Below are positions 42,696 to 50,207 of a stretch of DNA of 57,746 bases, piece after piece. Source of the DNA: JAAYZK01 sp964535025 (lineage in GTDB: Bacteria; Planctomycetota; Phycisphaerae; SM23-33; FEN-1343). Location: positions 1-57,746 of the forward strand of contig CAZHRW010000040.1 of the NCBI GenBank assembly GCA_964535025.1, written 5' to 3'. Under the pieces are notes generated by a model. It saw only the letters and a list, made by a program, of their open reading frames with translations. It did no database searches and had not been told where the DNA came from. How positions within the stretch are numbered: the stretch's first letter is position 1; every line of letters begins with the position of its first letter. The position numbers and the translations under genes were made by a program.

Positions 42696-43820
42696 GTGGA
42701 ATACCGCCAGTTAGGCACCACGGGGCTGACCGTGTCGCAGTTGGGGTTCGGGGCCATGCGCCTGCCGATGGTCCACGAGGGCGCCGACGATGCCGCCGTC
42801 GATCGCGACAAGGCGATCGCGATGATCCATCGCGCGTTCGAGGGCGGGGTCAACTACATCGACACCGCCGTGGGCTACTGCAACAAGGACAGCCAGCGGG
42901 CCGTCGGCGAGGCGCTCGCCGGCTGGCCGGACCGAGACAAGATCATCGTGTCCACCAAGAACCCCTACTACGGCGAGAACGAAGCCGAGTGGTGGACCCA
43001 CCTCACCGACAGCCTCGAGAGGCTCGACGTCGACTGCATCGACATCTACAACCATCACGGCCTCAACGCCGACCGCTGGGCCGCCGTGAACGACCGCGTC
43101 GGCGCCTGGATGCGCAAGGCCGCCGACCAGGGCCTCATCCGCCACATCTGCTGCTCGTTCCACGGCGACCCCGCCCTGCTGCGGGACATCGTCGACAGCG
43201 GCTACGTCGCGTCGATCACCCTGCAGTACAACATGCTCGACCGCAAGCTGGAAGAGGGCATCGCCTACGCGGCGAGCAAGGGCGTCGGCGTGGTGGTGAT
43301 GGGTCCGGTCGCCGGCGGACGACTCGGCGTCCGCTCGGAGGTGCTCGAGAAGCTGCTGCCCGGGGTCGACCGCGTGCCCGAGCTGGCCCTGCGGTTCGTC
43401 CTGAACAACCCCAACGTCAGCCTCGCCCTGTCGGGCATGAGCACCATGGAACAGGTCGCCGAGAACCTCCGTGTCGCCTCCGACAAGAGCCTCGCCGAGG
43501 AAGACGCCGCGGCTATCGAAGCGCACGTCACGCGGCTGCGGAGCATGGCCGACCTGTACTGCACCGGCTGCGGCTACTGCCTGCCCTGCCCCCAATCGGT
43601 GGCGATCTCCCGCGTATTCGAGACCTACAACCACGGTGCCGTCTTCGGCTTATGGGAAGCGGCCCGCAGCGCTTACAACCGCATCGGCTCGGCGCCGTGG
43701 GACAAGGGCCGCAACGCCTCCGCCTGCGTCGAGTGCGGCCAGTGCGAGCCGCGGTGCCCGCAGAACATCCCGATCCGCAAGCAACTCAAGGACGTCCACG
43801 AGGCCCTGGCCGACCGGTGA
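42696..43820 (+). CDS. Aldo/keto reductase with C-terminal 4Fe-4S ferredoxin domain
   Basis: A 374-aa protein. The aldo/keto reductase barrel (about 1-270) starts RQLGTTGLTVSQLGFGAMR; DTAVGYCNKDSQRAVGEAL holds the catalytic Asp/Tyr region and STKN the Lys. NHHG replaces the usual catalytic His environment. GPVAGGRLG and LALSGMSTMEQVAENL bind NADP. The C-terminal 90 residues have CTGCGYCLPCP and CVECGQCEPRCP, two four-cysteine motifs for 4Fe-4S clusters. This fused type is common in anaerobes and planctomycetes and may couple sugar or aldehyde redox to ferredoxin. The start GTG 42696 has GAGGAG at -6. Substrate unknown. Confidence 0.93.
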   Translation: MEYRQLGTTGLTVSQLGFGAMRLPMVHEGADDAAVDRDKAIAMIHRAFEGGVNYIDTAVGYCNKDSQRAVGEALAGWPDRDKIIVSTKNPYYGENEAEWWTHLTDSLERLDVDCIDIYNHHGLNADRWAAVNDRVGAWMRKAADQGLIRHICCSFHGDPALLRDIVDSGYVASITLQYNMLDRKLEEGIAYAASKGVGVVVMGPVAGGRLGVRSEVLEKLLPGVDRVPELALRFVLNNPNVSLALSGMSTMEQVAENLRVASDKSLAEEDAAAIEAHVTRLRSMADLYCTGCGYCLPCPQSVAISRVFETYNHGAVFGLWEAARSAYNRIGSAPWDKGRNASACVECGQCEPRCPQNIPIRKQLKDVHEALADR

Positions 43821-43966
43821 TCCTGCCGCCGCCCGCCGCGCCGCGAGCGGCGTAAGACCCGCACCGGCAGTAACGTCGGCGGCGTTTCCTGCCGATACGG
43901 TCCATGATCGCAGGGCCGATCCGGGAAAAGCGCGCAGGAAGCGTCGGACCCTCCTGTTGGCCCATC

Positions 43967-43972
43967 TATAAT
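43967..43972 (+). promoter_or_regulatory. Perfect -10 box upstream of the DHp-only gene
   Basis: TATAAT at 43967-43972, 40 bases before ATG 44013. No good -35 hexamer is seen at the right distance. Confidence 0.45.
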
Positions 43973-44012
43973 TGAGTAGGGCGGTTCGACGCTCCAGGCA
44001 AAGGATGGACGC

Positions 44013-44255
44013 ATGAGCGACGCCAACACGCACACGGGCGATGACGGGCGCGAGTCGGCGACGGTAGGGCAGATCGCCCACGACCTGAACAATCAGGTCA
44101 TGGTGATTCAGGGCAACGCGTCCCTGATGAAGATGAAGTCCGCCGAATGGCCCGAGATGCTCGACATGACCGAGCAAATCCTCGCCGCCTCCCAGCGGGC
44201 GGCCGACCTGATCCGGCAACTGCAGCAGATCAGCGCCGCGGCCGTCGAGTCTTGA
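44013..44255 (+). CDS. Stand-alone histidine kinase dimerisation (DHp) domain protein
   Basis: An 80-aa protein. VGQIAHDLNNQVMVIQGNASLM is a HisKA helix: the His-Asp-Leu-Asn-Asn block is the H box of PAS-linked hybrid kinases (usual form HDFNN), and the following MLDMTEQILAASQRAADLIRQLQQIS is the second helix of the hairpin. There is no ATPase domain and no frame downstream that could restore one; the next 200 bases are spacer. It may act as a phosphotransfer protein or an inhibitor that dimerises with a full kinase, or be the remains of a broken kinase gene. AAAGGA lies 8 bases before the ATG. The full sensor kinase at 45282 and the receiver at 47206 are possible partners. Confidence 0.78.
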   Translation: MSDANTHTGDDGRESATVGQIAHDLNNQVMVIQGNASLMKMKSAEWPEMLDMTEQILAASQRAADLIRQLQQISAAAVES

Positions 44256-44459
44256 TCTGCACCTCGTAAGCGAATCCCCAATAGCCTCTTGCGCATTGTT
44301 GCGCGCGCACGTCCACCGCCAGGGCGGAAATCGCTGGCACAGACGGCCGGAAGACCCTATACACGAGGCAGTGAGGCTGCAAGCTGTAGACTGCCGGCCT
44401 TGGGATCGACACCCGCACGCAAGCGGGGGCGGCCGCCGCCCTTGCAGGAGAGCACAGCG

Positions 44460-45257
44460 ATGAAGTACGCGTTCATGACGTTCAGTTGCCCGCAGGCCAC
44501 GCTCGCCGAGGCGCTCGCCCTGGCCAAACGATTCGGTTACGACGGCATCGAGCCGCGAATCAGCGCGAGCCACGGCCACGGTATCGAGTTCGACATGCCC
44601 GCCGCCGATCGGGCCGCGGCGGCACGCCAGACGGCCGACGCGGGCGTCGCCCTGTGCTGTGTCGCCACATCGTGCCGTTACGCCGATCCAGCCCTGACCG
44701 CCGCGATGCTCGACGACACCCGCCGGGCGGTGGACCTGGCGGCGGACGTGGGGGCGCCGGCGATTCGCGTCTTCGGCGGCAAGCTCGGGGAGGGACTCAG
44801 CCGCGACGATGCGATCGACCTGCTGGCCGACTCGCTGGCGTCGGTGGCCGACCACGCCGCCGAGCGGGGCGTGACGTTGTGCGTCGAAACCCACGACGAC
44901 TGGTGCAACCCGGCCCACCTGGCGGCGGCGCTGGCCAAGGTCGACCATCCGGCCGTCATGGCCAACTGGGACATCATGCACCCGGTGCGTTTCGCGGGGG
45001 TCCCGATGGCCGAGGCGTTCGAGACGATCAAGCCGTGGATCCGCCACGTGCACTTCCACGACGGCGCCCCCGAGGGCGAGGGCTACCCCCTCAAGCCCGT
45101 CGGGACCGGACAGATCGACCACGCCGCCGCCGTCCGGCTGCTGGAGACGCTGGACGGGGAGTTCTACCTCAGCGGCGAATGGATCCGCTGGGACGAGCCG
45201 TACGAGGTCTACCTGCCCCGCGAACTGGCGACGATGAAGGGCTACGAGACCCGCTGA
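44460..45257 (+). CDS. Sugar phosphate isomerase/epimerase-like TIM barrel (AP endonuclease 2 family)
   Basis: A 265-aa xylose-isomerase-like TIM barrel. The likely metal ligands are Glu in TLCVETHDDW (about 142), Asp in MANWDIMHP (about 168), His in HVHFHDGAP (about 198) and Glu in YLSGEWIRW (about 238), the Glu-Asp-His-Glu set of this superfamily. The N-terminal CPQATLAEALALAKRFGYDGIEPR is typical. The family isomerises or epimerises free sugars, inosose and related compounds. AGGAG is 9 bases before ATG 44460; the frame is open further upstream but without a better start. Neighbours handle sugars. It ends 24 bases before the sensor kinase start and may be cotranscribed with it. Confidence 0.9.
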   Translation: MKYAFMTFSCPQATLAEALALAKRFGYDGIEPRISASHGHGIEFDMPAADRAAAARQTADAGVALCCVATSCRYADPALTAAMLDDTRRAVDLAADVGAPAIRVFGGKLGEGLSRDDAIDLLADSLASVADHAAERGVTLCVETHDDWCNPAHLAAALAKVDHPAVMANWDIMHPVRFAGVPMAEAFETIKPWIRHVHFHDGAPEGEGYPLKPVGTGQIDHAAAVRLLETLDGEFYLSGEWIRWDEPYEVYLPRELATMKGYETR

Positions 45258-45281
45258 GTGTACCCCCGGGACCTGCGACTG

Positions 45282-47222
45282 ATGGCCTGGACACTGCGGA
45301 AGAAGCTGACCGTCCTGCTGCTGGTAGCCGCCGCGCTGCCGCTGCTGGTGGCACTGGGGGTGATGACCACCCAGGGCGAGCGTCTTCGCCGCGAGAGCGT
45401 CGATCAAAGCCTCCAGGCGGCGGCCAGGGCCCGGGCCGCCGCGATGGCGGTGCTGCTGTCGAACGACGTTCACCAGGTCAGCGCGCTGGCGGCCGAGGAT
45501 GTCCTGGTCGACGCGGCCGAACGAGCCGGGCGCGAGGCGATCGACGCGGCCGCCGTGGCCGAGCTGGAGCAGCGCTGGCCGACCTTGACGGACGAGGATC
45601 CGGCGCTGCGGGCGATCCTCGACGCTCCGGCGGCACGGCCGCTGGGACGATTCGCACGGATTCACCCCGAATGCCACGAGATCCTTCTGACCGACCGCTT
45701 CGGACGTCTCCTCGCCGCCAGCGGCCGCACGAGCGACTACGACCAGGCCGACGAGGACTGGTGGCAGCGGGCCTACAACGACGGCGCCGGGCAGATCGTG
45801 GTGCTGCCCGTCCAGTACGATCGAAGTGCCGGCCAGTGGTCGATTGACGTGTGCGTGCCGCTCCGCGCCGGCGGCGGGGCGGACGGGCCGGTCGTCGGCG
45901 TGTGCAAGGCGGTGTTCGGCCTCACCGAGTGGATCGGCTACGCCACGCCGATCGACGCGGACACGGAACTGCTCCTGGTCGACGCCGACGGAGCGATCCT
46001 GTCCGGCCGCGGGCGGGACCCCTACCGCCAGCAACTCGACCGGTGGACCGCGCCGGCCGACCAGGCGGGGCCGCCCTTTGTCGTCGGCGACCTCCTCCGC
46101 GCCGTCGCGGCGGTCGAGGTTCGCCCGTGGACGCCGCGGACCGAGATCGAGACCCCGCGCTGGTTCCTCGTGGCGCAGACGCCCACGGCGGTCGCCCTGG
46201 GCAAGGTGCGCCGGCTGTCGCAGGTGATGCTGCTGGTCGGAGGCGCCCTGGTCGCCGCGGTGTTCGTCGCGGGGCTCATCCTGGCCGACCGGGCCGTGCT
46301 TGCCCCCCTGGCGCGTCTCCGCGCCGCCACGGCCCGCGTGGCCGCCGGAGATCTCAGCCACCGCGTGACCGACGGCGCCGGCGCCGACGCCCCGGCCGAC
46401 GAAATCGGCCTGCTCGCCCGCGATTTCGACATGATGGTCACCGCCGTCGAGCGTTCCCACGAGACGCTCCACCACGCCGCCGAGATGAAGAGCCGCTTCC
46501 TCCAGATCGCCGGCCACGAGCTGCGTTCCCCGCTGAGCTACATCCTGGCCACCTGCGCGCTGGCGGGCCACCGGACGCCTGACGCGGCGACGGGCGATAC
46601 GCTCGAACGCATCGCCGAGAAGGCCAGGCGGCTCGACCGGATCATCGCCAACCTGCTCAAACTGGCCGAAAGCCGGCAGGCGACGGCCGTGCTGAACCGG
46701 AGCGACTGCGACGCGGCCGAGCTGGTCGACCGGGTGGTCGAGGAGATGCGCCCCTTCGCCCAGCGGCGCCGTCAACGGATCGCCGTCGACGCGGCGGCGG
46801 ACCTGTCGTCCATGAACGTCGACGCCGAGAAGATCGCCGACGCCCTGGGCAACCTGCTCAGCAACGCCATCAAGTTCACCCCCGACGGCGGAACCATCAC
46901 CGTGACCGCCGAACACCTGCCCGGCGGACACGTGGCCCTGCGGGTGCGCGACCAGGGCGGAGGGATCGACGAGGCGGAACTGCCCCACATCTTCGAGCCC
47001 TTCTGGGGCGGGCGGGATGTGCTGAAACACTCCTCGGGGCTGTATGAATTCGGCAAGCGCGGGGCCGGCCTGGGCCTGCCCATCGCGCAGCAGTTCGCCC
47101 GTCTGCACGGCGGGCACATCCAGGTGGACAACTCCCCCCACGGCTGCGTGGTCTCGCTGATCCTGCCGACGGCGCCCGTGACGTACGAGCGGTCGGAGCC
47201 GCCCCCTACGCCGACGGCTTGA
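45282..47222 (+). CDS. Membrane sensor histidine kinase (dCache-HAMP-HisKA-HATPase)
   Basis: A 646-aa transmembrane kinase. MAWTLRKKLTVLLLVAAALPLLVALGV is the first membrane helix; residues about 30-300 form a periplasmic dCache-like sensor (HPECHEILLTDRFGRLLAASGR, PIDADTELLLVDADGAILSG). A second helix (MLLVGGALVAAVFVAGLILA) leads into HAMP (LAPLARLRAATARVAAGDLSHRV), a HisKA domain IAGHELRSPLSYILA with His at about 412, and an ATPase domain with LGNLLSNAIKFTPDGG (N box), RDQGGGI (G1) and GAGLGLPIAQQFARLHGG (G2). A GTG at 45258 overlapping the upstream stop could also be the start. It ends facing the response regulator gene with 17 bases of overlap. Ligand unknown, perhaps a small carboxylate or amino compound. 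Confidence 0.93.
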   Translation: MAWTLRKKLTVLLLVAAALPLLVALGVMTTQGERLRRESVDQSLQAAARARAAAMAVLLSNDVHQVSALAAEDVLVDAAERAGREAIDAAAVAELEQRWPTLTDEDPALRAILDAPAARPLGRFARIHPECHEILLTDRFGRLLAASGRTSDYDQADEDWWQRAYNDGAGQIVVLPVQYDRSAGQWSIDVCVPLRAGGGADGPVVGVCKAVFGLTEWIGYATPIDADTELLLVDADGAILSGRGRDPYRQQLDRWTAPADQAGPPFVVGDLLRAVAAVEVRPWTPRTEIETPRWFLVAQTPTAVALGKVRRLSQVMLLVGGALVAAVFVAGLILADRAVLAPLARLRAATARVAAGDLSHRVTDGAGADAPADEIGLLARDFDMMVTAVERSHETLHHAAEMKSRFLQIAGHELRSPLSYILATCALAGHRTPDAATGDTLERIAEKARRLDRIIANLLKLAESRQATAVLNRSDCDAAELVDRVVEEMRPFAQRRRQRIAVDAAADLSSMNVDAEKIADALGNLLSNAIKFTPDGGTITVTAEHLPGGHVALRVRDQGGGIDEAELPHIFEPFWGGRDVLKHSSGLYEFGKRGAGLGLPIAQQFARLHGGHIQVDNSPHGCVVSLILPTAPVTYERSEPPPTPTA

Positions 47223-47586
47223 TCAACGACTGGAGGGTCGAGATGACCTGGGAGGCGTCGAACGGCTTGGTCAGGTAGGCGTCGGCGCCGCTGGCGAGAC
47301 CCTTCTCGCGACTGTCGGCCTCGGCCAAGGCGCTGATCATGACGATCGCCGCACCGTCGGCGGGCTGGCGGCGAAGATGAACGCAGGTCTCGAACCCGTC
47401 CATCTCCGGAAGCATCACGTCCAGCAGGACCGCGTCGGGACAGTTGCGGCGACACAGATCGATCGCCTCACGACCGGTGTAGGCGGACATCGTCCGAAAG
47501 CCATACACCGAAAGCAGTTCGCACTCCAAGGCGTTCATCTCCACGTCATCCTCGACCACCATTACAACAGGGCCGTCGGTGCTCAT
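47206..47586 (-). CDS. Single-domain CheY-like response regulator
   Basis: A 126-aa receiver domain. VVMVVEDDVEMNALE holds the acidic Asp pair, AVLLDVMLPEMDGFE the phospho-acceptor Asp (about residue 54), VMISALAEADS the switch Ser, and ADAYLTKPFDASQV the Lys-Pro-Phe. No output domain follows, so it acts by binding a partner. Convergent with the dCache sensor kinase (17-base overlap of ends), which is the best candidate for its cognate kinase; the DHp-only protein at 44013 could take part in a relay. AGAGGCG precedes the ATG at 47586. Confidence 0.94.
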   Translation of the reverse strand: MSTDGPVVMVVEDDVEMNALECELLSVYGFRTMSAYTGREAIDLCRRNCPDAVLLDVMLPEMDGFETCVHLRRQPADGAAIVMISALAEADSREKGLASGADAYLTKPFDASQVISTLQSLIKPSA

Positions 47587-47798
47587 GGTGCGCCTCTGCT
47601 TCCGTTAGCCAGGGGGACTCCGTTCAGGCGGGTCGACGGGCCGCCGCCTCCGTGATGCATCCCGTGCGCGGCCCATCACTGACCGGCCGACAGGCTTGCC
47701 ATCCAATGCGGCTTGCGCTGGGACGCGCCTGCGGCCGATTACTTGTAGTATACTGTATTTTATCGAACGAATGCAAGAAGACCCCGTATCCATCCACT

Positions 47799-48284
47799 GT
47801 GACAGCGCCGAAGACCGCCCCTGAGATCGACGAACTGCGTCGCGCCATTAGCGCTTACTTAGAAGCGGCTTACGGCGAGGACCCCCCTGCAGACCTGCTC
47901 GAGCGGTTCCTCCCGCCCCCGGAAGGGACGGCCGCGACGTGGCTGATGGGCGAGCCGGTCGAGCGGGATCCGCCCGACGTGCCGTTCCCGCAGGTGCGCA
48001 GCTTCGCCCTGCGCCTGGGCAACCCGGGCTACCCGCACATGAAGCTGCGGCTCACACGCACCGACGACGGCGCCGGATACGTCTTCAGCGTCGATTCGCA
48101 CGACATGATCCTCCGCGCCCCGCCCGGCTCGCCGGACGCCGCGGCCCTCGACGCGCTGAAGAAGGAAAACGCCCGCATCGCCCGGCAAATCGTCCAGCGC
48201 TGGCACGCCGAGCACGTCCCCACCGAGCACGACCGCCTCCGCGAGATGATCCGTAAAGCCAGGAACGGAAGGCTTGAGGTTTGA
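47799..48284 (+). CDS. Protein of unknown function
   Basis: About 161 aa from the GTG at 47799 (VTAPKTAPEIDELRRAISAYLEAAYG). The N-terminal third is helical; the middle has EPVERDPPDVPFPQVRSFAL and GNPGYPHMKLRLTRTDDGAGY; the last third is a charged helix (ALKKENARIARQIVQRWHAE). I recognise no domain. There is no membrane segment or signal peptide. The reading frame extends upstream to 47652, but those residues are unlike a protein and lie in a region with -10-like A/T stretches (TATACT at 47749). The start is uncertain. The final codons (NGRLEV) are written in the first units of the repeat at 48270. Confidence 0.55.
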   Translation: MTAPKTAPEIDELRRAISAYLEAAYGEDPPADLLERFLPPPEGTAATWLMGEPVERDPPDVPFPQVRSFALRLGNPGYPHMKLRLTRTDDGAGYVFSVDSHDMILRAPPGSPDAAALDALKKENARIARQIVQRWHAEHVPTEHDRLREMIRKARNGRLEV

Positions 48285-48336
48285 GGCTGGAGGCCCGTCG
48301 CCGTTCCTCAAGCCTCATGTCTCGAGCCTCACGCCT
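48270..48336. repeat. TTGAGGCT-type words with inverted partners
   Basis: GGCTTGAGGTTTGAGGCTGGAGG (48271-48293) is followed by CCTCAAGCCTCATGTCTCGAGCCTCACGCC-type words (48307-48334), so the two arms can pair as a hairpin. It starts in the last codons of the + strand gene and ends before the stop of the convergent lipoprotein gene, as a possible bidirectional terminator. Confidence 0.7.
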
Positions 48337-48343
48337 GCCTTTC

Positions 48344-49213
48344 TCACAGCCGTGCCAGCAGGCGGCGGGTTTCCGATTCGTTGATCAGGTACTGCCAGAA
48401 CTCGCGCTTGCGGAGCATGTCGGTGGAGATGACCAGCAGATCGCCGGTTTCCGGTTCGTTCACGTCGGCCTGGGCGCGGATGACGCCGACGAGGCGTCCG
48501 CCCCGGTGCGTGAAGACGAGCCCCGCGGTCGTCGAGTCGCCCTCGCTGACCTTGACCCGAAGCGTCGAGAGGCCCAGCCGCGGATCATCCTGGATGCCGT
48601 TGATGATGCCGCGGGCCCGGATGAGCCCCTGCCAGGTCGGATGACCGACCACGAGCACCTCGTCGCCGGCGGCCAGGTCCCCCCCGCGGCCGAGGGGGAT
48701 CTCGAACGGCTTGCGGTCCGGGGCGGGAATTCGCACTAAGGCCAAGTCGGCATTATGGATATAGACGGCGACCAGCCGCCCGGCCGTCCACGGGGCGCCC
48801 TTGGCCGGCGGGCCGACGCGGACGCGGAAGGTCACATTGCGGGTCCGCGGCGGGTCGACCGCCTCGTAGCGGGGGTCGACCACGTGGCGGCTGATCAACA
48901 CCAGGGCCGAGCGGCCGTCCGATGAGACGACCAGGCCCGTCCCCTCCGAGCCATACGACGTCCAGCCGCCGAAGCGGCCGCTGCGCTGCTCCCACGTCGC
49001 CTGGACGACCGCCAGGCAGGCGCGGTACGCCTCGATCACCTCCTCGGTCGTCGCCGGCTGATCGGCCTCGAGCTGCTCGCCTTTGCCGCCGCCGGCTTCC
49101 GACAGCCGCCGGCACCCGCCGGCACCGAGCGCCAGGGCCGATATAAGCGCAATCCAAAACAGCCTTTGCGAGAATCGAACGCCCTTGCGCGCCGCTATAG
49201 GATGATCTGCCAT
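48344..49213 (-). CDS. Degenerate trypsin-like lipoprotein
   Basis: A 289-aa exported protein. A basic start (ARKGVRFSQRLFW) and a hydrophobic stretch lead to GAGGCRRL, a probable lipobox with Cys at about 35. From residue 75 the body follows a trypsin-like (S1/DegP) fold: GWTSYGSEGTGLVVSSDGRSALVLISRHVVDP with a His, VAVYIHNADLALVRIPAP with the Asp, DEVLVVGHP, and EGDSTTAGLVFTHRGGRLVGVIRA where the usual GNSGGP catalytic loop should be; Ser and the flanking glycines are not in the normal order (GDSTTAGL). It may be a catalytically dead peptidase or a divergent one. GGGAGG lies upstream of the ATG at 49213. No partner gene is obvious. Confidence 0.72.
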   Translation of the reverse strand: MADHPIAARKGVRFSQRLFWIALISALALGAGGCRRLSEAGGGKGEQLEADQPATTEEVIEAYRACLAVVQATWEQRSGRFGGWTSYGSEGTGLVVSSDGRSALVLISRHVVDPRYEAVDPPRTRNVTFRVRVGPPAKGAPWTAGRLVAVYIHNADLALVRIPAPDRKPFEIPLGRGGDLAAGDEVLVVGHPTWQGLIRARGIINGIQDDPRLGLSTLRVKVSEGDSTTAGLVFTHRGGRLVGVIRAQADVNEPETGDLLVISTDMLRKREFWQYLINESETRRLLARL

Positions 49214-49280
49214 CGCTGCCTCCCGTCGGTAGATCGGCAAGCGGGTCGCCGCGGCTCCAGACGGATCGTGCCGCGGCGGG

Positions 49281-50093
49281 TCAGCCCGCCCCGACGGCGC
49301 GGGCGGCCTTGCGGAGGCAGTCGAAGACCCAGTCCTCGAAGTAGAACGGGTAGGTGTGCAGCGGGAGTGTCTCGTCGGGGGTGCTGTAGCCGTCGTAGCT
49401 CATGACCGCCACGGCCAGCTCGTCGGCGCCCTCGGGCCACGACTGGCGGATGCGGTGGCGGTAGAGCTTCGCTAATTTGCTTTGACGACGAAGTTTACGC
49501 TCTTCGCGCTCGGCGGCCGGCGCGCCGGCGGCCCGGAAGTACGCGCGGACCTGCTGCAGCGACACGCCCGACTCGGCGAACTCCCGCGCCAGCCGCCGGG
49601 GGATCTCGTCCGGCAGGGCGTTGGCCTGATCGATCCCCACCAGCGGGCGTTCGTCGGGCGTGAAGTGGAGCAGCGGGTCGAAAAAGAACGCCGCGGGGCT
49701 GTAGTCGATCCGGCACTGGGCCAGCACGGGCGCAAAGGCGTTGATCGACGTGCCCTCCTGGAACAGCTCCACCGGGCCGTCCCCGATGCACAGGGAGAAG
49801 CACCGCTCGTTGAGGTCCGCCCGATTGAACCCCACGACGCGGTTGAACGGCTCCTGCAGTCTCGGGAGGGTCAGGCGGCGGACGTCGAAGATCACCAGCC
49901 GTGCGTGGATCGTCTCCTGGGCCACGGCGGCGACGTCCTCGACCTCGATCTTTTCGCCCCCCTCGCCCGGCGCGACGACCTCGACGCCGCTCATCCGCGG
50001 GTCGAAGCGGACCCGCTCGGTCACGTCGGCCGCCAGGGCCGCGTCCAGCGTCAGCACGTAGATACGGTTCTCTCGTTTGGTGTAATGCAGCAT
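49281..50093 (-). CDS. Protein of unknown function
   Basis: A 270-aa soluble protein starting MLHYTKRENRIYVLTLDAAL. The N-terminal half has alternating strands and helices (VRFDPRMSGVEVVAPGEGG, ARLVIFDVRRLTLPRLQ, VVGFNRADLNERCFSLCIGDGP) which could be a STAS- or receiver-like fold; this is a guess. The C-terminal half is helical with a basic stretch (REERKLRRQSKLAKLYRHRIR) and ends in aromatic-rich FYFEDWVFDCLRKAARAV. No signal or membrane segment. It has a plausible promoter (50140-50168) and lies alone between a lipoprotein gene and a LEPR-protein gene. I could not assign a family. Confidence 0.65.
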   Translation of the reverse strand: MLHYTKRENRIYVLTLDAALAADVTERVRFDPRMSGVEVVAPGEGGEKIEVEDVAAVAQETIHARLVIFDVRRLTLPRLQEPFNRVVGFNRADLNERCFSLCIGDGPVELFQEGTSINAFAPVLAQCRIDYSPAAFFFDPLLHFTPDERPLVGIDQANALPDEIPRRLAREFAESGVSLQQVRAYFRAAGAPAAEREERKLRRQSKLAKLYRHRIRQSWPEGADELAVAVMSYDGYSTPDETLPLHTYPFYFEDWVFDCLRKAARAVGAG

Positions 50094-50139
50094 GGCTCTC
50101 GTTCACATCACCCGAGGCACCTGGGTGGGTCGACAGGGA

Positions 50140-50168
50140 AGTATAGTAAACTTGCCCGCCGACGAGAA
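50140..50168 (-). promoter_or_regulatory. Putative promoter of the 49281-50093 gene
   Basis: On the minus strand: TTCTCG (50168-50163), a 17-base spacer and TATACT (50145-50140), with the ATG about 47 bases downstream. The -35 match is weak. Confidence 0.4.
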
Positions 50169-50207
50169 CCTTCCGCCCCTGAACCACCGAAGATCGTTCA
50201 GCGCCGC

